This document shows positions 60,288 through 64,000 of a DNA stretch of 64,000 bases, piece by piece. Position numbers and translations under genes: made by a program. Origin of the DNA: Pycnococcus provasolii (lineage: Eukaryota; Chlorophyta; Pseudoscourfieldiophyceae; Pseudoscourfieldiales; Pycnococcaceae); NCBI GenBank assembly GCA_938743325.2, contig OW568871.1, forward strand, positions 682,001 through 746,000, given 5' to 3'. Below the pieces are notes generated by a model that did not search any database, was not told the DNA's origin, and worked only from the letters and a program-made list of their open reading frames with translations. Numbering within the stretch: the stretch's first letter is position 1; every line of letters starts with the position of its first letter.

Positions 60288-60779
60288 GCCGTTAATTTAA
60301 ATGCGCCATATGTAATAACCGTGCTATTATAATACAATACAAACCTTTAGTACTACCCTGCGCATCGCAGAGTCCGAAGACCGAAGTACCCCAAGTGGTG
60401 AAAACGCGTCTGAAGGTGCAAGCGCGAGGGGAGAAGGGGTCGAGTCGGCCGCGGCGGGAGGATTAGCCGATAGACTAACATCGTCATTGGACCTCTAGAA
60501 CCCACCCACACAATGCAAACGTCGGGAACTTCTCCGACGCCATTGAAGTTTTGTAGTCTGACGAGACCAGGATCCCGAGTTGGTAGCCGGCATGATTCAC
60601 CGACTCCCGTGATGGAGCAACGAGGTGTCCCGGGCCAAATTGAAGTGCGCGAACAATTTTGTGGCATTGGACTAAATCACACCTGAGTGAATATCGACCC
60701 CACGATCCCTGCCCAGTCGGTTTTGATCGCCACGGATCGCATTTCATCAAAAGCGATCACGGTTGTGACTGTCTACTGC
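60288..60779. other. Intergenic, no gene recognised
   Basis: It starts with TGTAATAA (60311-60318), the probable polyadenylation region of the GAF/thioredoxin gene. The remainder is probable promoter and leader of the hydrolase gene; the frame before 60780 has no ATG. Confidence 0.5.
60311..60315 (+). terminator. TGTAA polyadenylation signal of the GAF/thioredoxin gene
   Basis: It lies 24 bases after the stop codon. Confidence 0.5.
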
Positions 60780-62243
60780 ATGTCGTCGTCCTGTGCAGGT
60801 GGCAGTAGTGGCAGTGGCAGTGGCAGCAGTGGTGGCAGTTTCTTCGGCTCAGGTTCTCGCTCATCCCATTCGCGTTTGTCTCGCCGCTTCTTCAGAAAGC
60901 CTTCATCTACTCGCGTGCCTCGTCTCTCTCCTTCTCGTCTCTCGTCGTCTCTGGGGGGCTCGTCTCTCGGCTCGTCTCTCGGCACTCTGGCAACCGCGTC
61001 CGTTACTGCGTCTATGTTATCGTCGGCGACGCAGTACTGCCTTGGACTGTTCGGAGGACTCGCGACGGCCGCGATCTACCAGCAGAGGACAAGAACGGGT
61101 GCGCCTGAACTGCTCTGGAAGTCCACGCCGTTCAACGACGCCATCATCTCGCGATGCCCGAGCCTGCGACGCGTCTTCTCGCCGCCGTGGTTCATGCCGA
61201 ACGAACACTTCGAGACGGTACTCGCCGCCAAACTGAGAAGCGTGCCAGGGGTATCATATCGACGCGAAATTCTTCCCGTCAGCGATGACGGAGGTGTCGT
61301 TGCACTCGACTGGGCGCAGGGCGTCTCAACCGTGTCGAACGCCGTCCAGTCGACGCCACCCGCGTGCGCGGCGCCTCCCGCCGAGGTCGACGCGCCCATC
61401 TGCGTGCTCCTTCCGGGCTTAACGGGAGGCAGCGGCGACAGCTACGTCAACCACATGGTCAACCACCTCGTGTGCGCAGGCTACCGCGTCGTCGTCTTCA
61501 ACAGCCGTGGCACGGCTTCTTCCCCAGTCAACACGCCGCAGTTCTACTCCGCGAGCTTCACGAAGGACCTCGAGCGGGTTGTTTCTCACGTGAAGCAGTC
61601 GCCAGGTTGTGAGAATTCGCCGATGTTTGCAATTGGATGGAGCTTGGGCGCAAACATCCTCCTGAACTACCTCGGGCGAGCGGAGTCTGGAACGCCCATC
61701 GACGCGGCGGTGAGCTTGTGCAATCCATTTGATCTATCGTACTGCAACAAGGCGTTGAAGAAGGGGTTCGCGCGCGTGTACGACCGAAATCTCGCGCAGA
61801 GCATTGCTCGGATCTTTAAGTCGAACGAAGATGTGTTTCGCAGAAGCCCTGACATCGACGTTGACGCCGCGCTCGCCTCTGCGACGATCGAGGATTTTGA
61901 CAGGGCGGTTACGGCGCCGACATTCGGGTTTGAGTCGGTTTCTGCGTACTATGCCGGAAGTGCGAGCGCGGATGCGGTGCCTGGAATCAAGACGCCAACG
62001 CTGTGCATTCAAGCTCAGGATGATCCAATCGCACCAGGCTGCGCGATCCCACGCGAGCGCTTGAGGGAGAACGAGAACACAATCCTGTGCGTGACCCCTG
62101 CGGGAGGTCATCTTGGATGGGCGTCCGCCGAAGACCCGTTCGGAGCGCCGTGGGTGGACGTGGCGGTCATCGAGTACCTGCGTGCTGTGGAGCTCAAGCT
62201 TCGAAGGAAGGAGAGTGTGTTGGCCAACGCCAACGCCATGTAA
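60780..62243 (+). CDS. EMB8/ABHD1-3-type alpha/beta hydrolase
   Basis: The product is 487 residues from the ATG at 60780; the open frame before it has no ATG. The first 90 residues are Ser/Arg/Leu-rich, fitting a plastid leader or signal anchor. PNEHFETVLAAKL and a following YRREILPVSDDGGVVALDW are typical of the YheT/EMB8/ABHD1-3 family. PICVLLPGLTGGSGDSYV gives the oxyanion region, GWSLGAN holds the nucleophile S288, AQDDPI (D414/D415) the acid and GGHLGW (H444) the base, a complete triad. Family members act on lipids or acyl esters; the substrate here is unknown. The stop forms part of TGTAA (62239-62243). Confidence 0.87.
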   Translation: MSSSCAGGSSGSGSGSSGGSFFGSGSRSSHSRLSRRFFRKPSSTRVPRLSPSRLSSSLGGSSLGSSLGTLATASVTASMLSSATQYCLGLFGGLATAAIYQQRTRTGAPELLWKSTPFNDAIISRCPSLRRVFSPPWFMPNEHFETVLAAKLRSVPGVSYRREILPVSDDGGVVALDWAQGVSTVSNAVQSTPPACAAPPAEVDAPICVLLPGLTGGSGDSYVNHMVNHLVCAGYRVVVFNSRGTASSPVNTPQFYSASFTKDLERVVSHVKQSPGCENSPMFAIGWSLGANILLNYLGRAESGTPIDAAVSLCNPFDLSYCNKALKKGFARVYDRNLAQSIARIFKSNEDVFRRSPDIDVDAALASATIEDFDRAVTAPTFGFESVSAYYAGSASADAVPGIKTPTLCIQAQDDPIAPGCAIPRERLRENENTILCVTPAGGHLGWASAEDPFGAPWVDVAVIEYLRAVELKLRRKESVLANANAM

Positions 62244-62312
62244 AGTTGAAGTAATTGAACACAAATAAAAACTAAGATAACTTTGAAGGGTTTTAATATT
62301 ACCCATATTTTT

Positions 62313-63554
62313 TTACAAACTGCCAGTAATAAAAGCGGCGAGCTCCTCGCGGCGAGCCTTGGACTCACCGCTTGACGCGAGCACGGGAGCGACAAAGGCG
62401 TGCGATAGGAGCTCGGCGGCAGTGCACCGCGAGTCGGGCTCCTTTTGCAGAGAGAGAGAGACGAGGTCGCGAAGCTCATTCGAAAAGCTGAAAGAGCTGT
62501 GCTCCTCTAGTCGAGGCGGCGGCTTCGTTACGATGCGGTCGAGTAGGTCCCAGAATCCAAGCGGAGCGGGTGGGCTCTCGCAGGCGTCGCCGCTCGACCC
62601 GTCGGCAGTTCGCGCGTACGGAAATTGGCCCACCGCGCACTCGAACAGCGTCAAGCCAAGGCTCCACAGGTCACTATCAAACGAGTACGGTTTCCCGGAG
62701 ATGCGTTCTGGACTCATGTACGTCACCGTGCCAACCCACGTCGCGCACTTGCTCATCGAGTTGGCCACCTGGCCGGACACGCCAAAGTCGGAGATCTTTA
62801 TCAACCCCTGCCGATTCACCAGCAGGTTTGAAGGCTTGACATCGCGGTGCACGACACGCAGCTCCTTGTGCAGGTACTGCAGGCCTGCGAGCACCTGCGC
62901 AGCCACGGTGGCGATGTGGTGCTCCGGCAGCCTCTTCTTCTGCTTGAGCACGTCGAACAGGCTGCCCGCGTCCATGTACTCCATCAGGATGGAGACGCAC
63001 CCCTTGTCGGTGAAGGCGTGGTGAAAGGTGACCACGTTGGCGTGCAAGGCGCCGCTGAGCGTGCGCAGCTCCGTGCACAGCTGCTTTCTCGCCTGCTGCG
63101 CCATCTCCACCTGTATGAGCTTCAGCGCGAATGTCTGCTTCGTCTGCTTGTGCGTGACGCGCTGCACGACACCGCTGCTTCCCGCGCCGATGGTGCCGAG
63201 CACAGTCAAGTCGTCAAGGCTGAGCGTTCCGAACTCGGAGCTTCCTGCTGCTCCTGCAACCCCGCCGCCGCTGCTTGACGACGGCGACGGCGGTGACGGA
63301 GGCACCGCTGCCAGCCTTGCTGATGCGACAGCACTCCCGACGTCACCGTTTCCGCTGACACCACTATTTTCGTGGCCGTTTGCTGACCCAGGGTTGATGA
63401 CGAGCCCGTGCTTGGTGACTGTGAGGTCGCCCTCGACGAACGTTCCGCTCGCGATGAGTTTGTACGCGTCCGGCGACTCGGGCACGGTTAGAAAAACCCC
63501 CGAGGGCTTTTTCGAGCGAAAGCCTTCGCGAGCGCGCTGGGACGCGGAGGCCAT
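62313..63554 (-). CDS. MAP kinase kinase (MKK)
   Basis: The product is 413 residues. An N-terminal region of about 100 residues precedes the kinase domain, which starts LTVLGTIGAGSSGVVQRV (glycine loop); the lysine is in FALKLIQVEM. The catalytic loop HRDVKPSNLLVN, the metal motif DFGVSGQVAN and TYMSPERISG are all intact. Between them SMSKCAT fits the plant-type S/T-x5-S/T activation-loop pattern rather than the animal x3 spacing. It would phosphorylate a MAP kinase on Thr and Tyr. The stop lies within TGTAA on this strand, 69 bases from the convergent hydrolase gene. Confidence 0.92.
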   Translation of the reverse strand: MASASQRAREGFRSKKPSGVFLTVPESPDAYKLIASGTFVEGDLTVTKHGLVINPGSANGHENSGVSGNGDVGSAVASARLAAVPPSPPSPSSSSGGGVAGAAGSSEFGTLSLDDLTVLGTIGAGSSGVVQRVTHKQTKQTFALKLIQVEMAQQARKQLCTELRTLSGALHANVVTFHHAFTDKGCVSILMEYMDAGSLFDVLKQKKRLPEHHIATVAAQVLAGLQYLHKELRVVHRDVKPSNLLVNRQGLIKISDFGVSGQVANSMSKCATWVGTVTYMSPERISGKPYSFDSDLWSLGLTLFECAVGQFPYARTADGSSGDACESPPAPLGFWDLLDRIVTKPPPRLEEHSSFSFSNELRDLVSLSLQKEPDSRCTAAELLSHAFVAPVLASSGESKARREELAAFITGSL

Positions 63555-64000
63555 GATTTCTTAGACTTGACCAAAGCAACACAGCACAGCACAGCACAGC
63601 ACAGCACTCACGACACGACACGACGCAACACCTTGCCAGGTGCGTGCAAGGCGCCGCGCACCTGGCCGAACCGCCCGCCGCGGCCGAGACAAAATGAGGG
63701 GGGCGGAGGGAGAGGAGAGGAGGAGAGGAGGGCAAGGGCAAGGAAGGGGCGCGCTTCCCACCTCGAGAGGGCACACGATACAACACTCTCCAACGGCCAC
63801 GGCCACGGGAACCCTTCGAGGTCGATTAGGGGAGGGCGCGTGTTCGATTAGGGGTTTCCTAGCTCGAAGAAGAAAGAAGCCCGCTTCGTTTCCTCTTGCC
63901 TCGTGGTGTGTGTTGTGTATAGCCTTGTGTGTGTGTGTGTTTGTGCTTGGTGAATTGGTGAATTGGTGTTCCCCTTCCGACTCCTTCGCTCGCTCTTTTC
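63555..64000. other. Upstream region of the MAP kinase kinase gene
   Basis: It contains an ACAGC tandem repeat (63579-63605), a following ACGAC repeat, GGAG-rich purine tracts and a GTGTGT run near 63925-63940. No gene is seen up to the window end. Confidence 0.5.

Overview
This window looks like nuclear DNA of a compact, intron-poor green alga, most likely a prasinophyte-type chlorophyte. The genes are GC-rich and closely packed on both strands, and many are tail to tail with gaps under 100 bases. Several proteins carry plastid-style leaders (CBS-pair protein, RNase II-type exonuclease, 6-phosphogluconate dehydrogenase, LON-N protein, Albino3 insertase). Two membrane proteins have hydroxyproline-type proline-rich stalks. 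The green-algal polyadenylation signal TGTAA sits at or just after many stop codons. I could resolve introns in only three genes. The species cannot be fixed from the sequence alone.

Layout. 0-12.7 kb: a protein with two glycosyltransferase-like domains, a plastid CBS-pair protein, a small acidic unknown, a very large SFI1-type centrin-binding protein and a CDCA7-like zinc-finger gene. 13.06-16.88 kb: three mobile elements nested in one another. A broken Ty1/copia-type LTR element lies in a Mutator-like element, which lies in a small hAT-type element; every level still has clean target duplications. 17-29.8 kb: a DUF1254/DUF1214 protein, an amino-acid transporter, an organellar RNase II, 6-phosphogluconate dehydrogenase, a 2OG-Fe(II) dioxygenase-like secretory protein, a LON-N protein and a type I membrane protein. 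31.8-44.5 kb: an EAF1/VID21-like chromatin protein, an F-box protein, a 2035-residue URB1-like protein and a small membrane protein ending NDEL. 45.4-55.9 kb: Albino3, ribosomal protein S26e (10-base first coding exon), an exostosin, a sialyltransferase-like protein and a membrane-anchored serine beta-lactamase-like protein. 57.5-63.6 kb: an acylated helical-bundle/GAF/thioredoxin protein, an EMB8/ABHD-type hydrolase and a MAP kinase kinase.

How the genes relate. There are no operons and the set is mostly housekeeping. Secretory-pathway functions recur (GT2-like, GT47, GT29-like and two proline-rich surface proteins), which fits cell-surface glycan and glycoprotein production. Chromatin and ribosome functions recur too (EAF1, CDCA7-like, URB1-like, S26e).

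Intergenic DNA carries three recurring signals: short telomere-like tracts, CTTAAG-rich clusters (both often a few hundred bases upstream of start codons), and a roughly 145-base dispersed repeat lying just downstream of four genes. The best candidate for something undescribed is the gene at 57528-60287: an N-terminal MGC acylation signal, an MLKL/HeLo-like helical region, a GAF domain, a thioredoxin-like domain with CEFC, and a C-terminal helical region.
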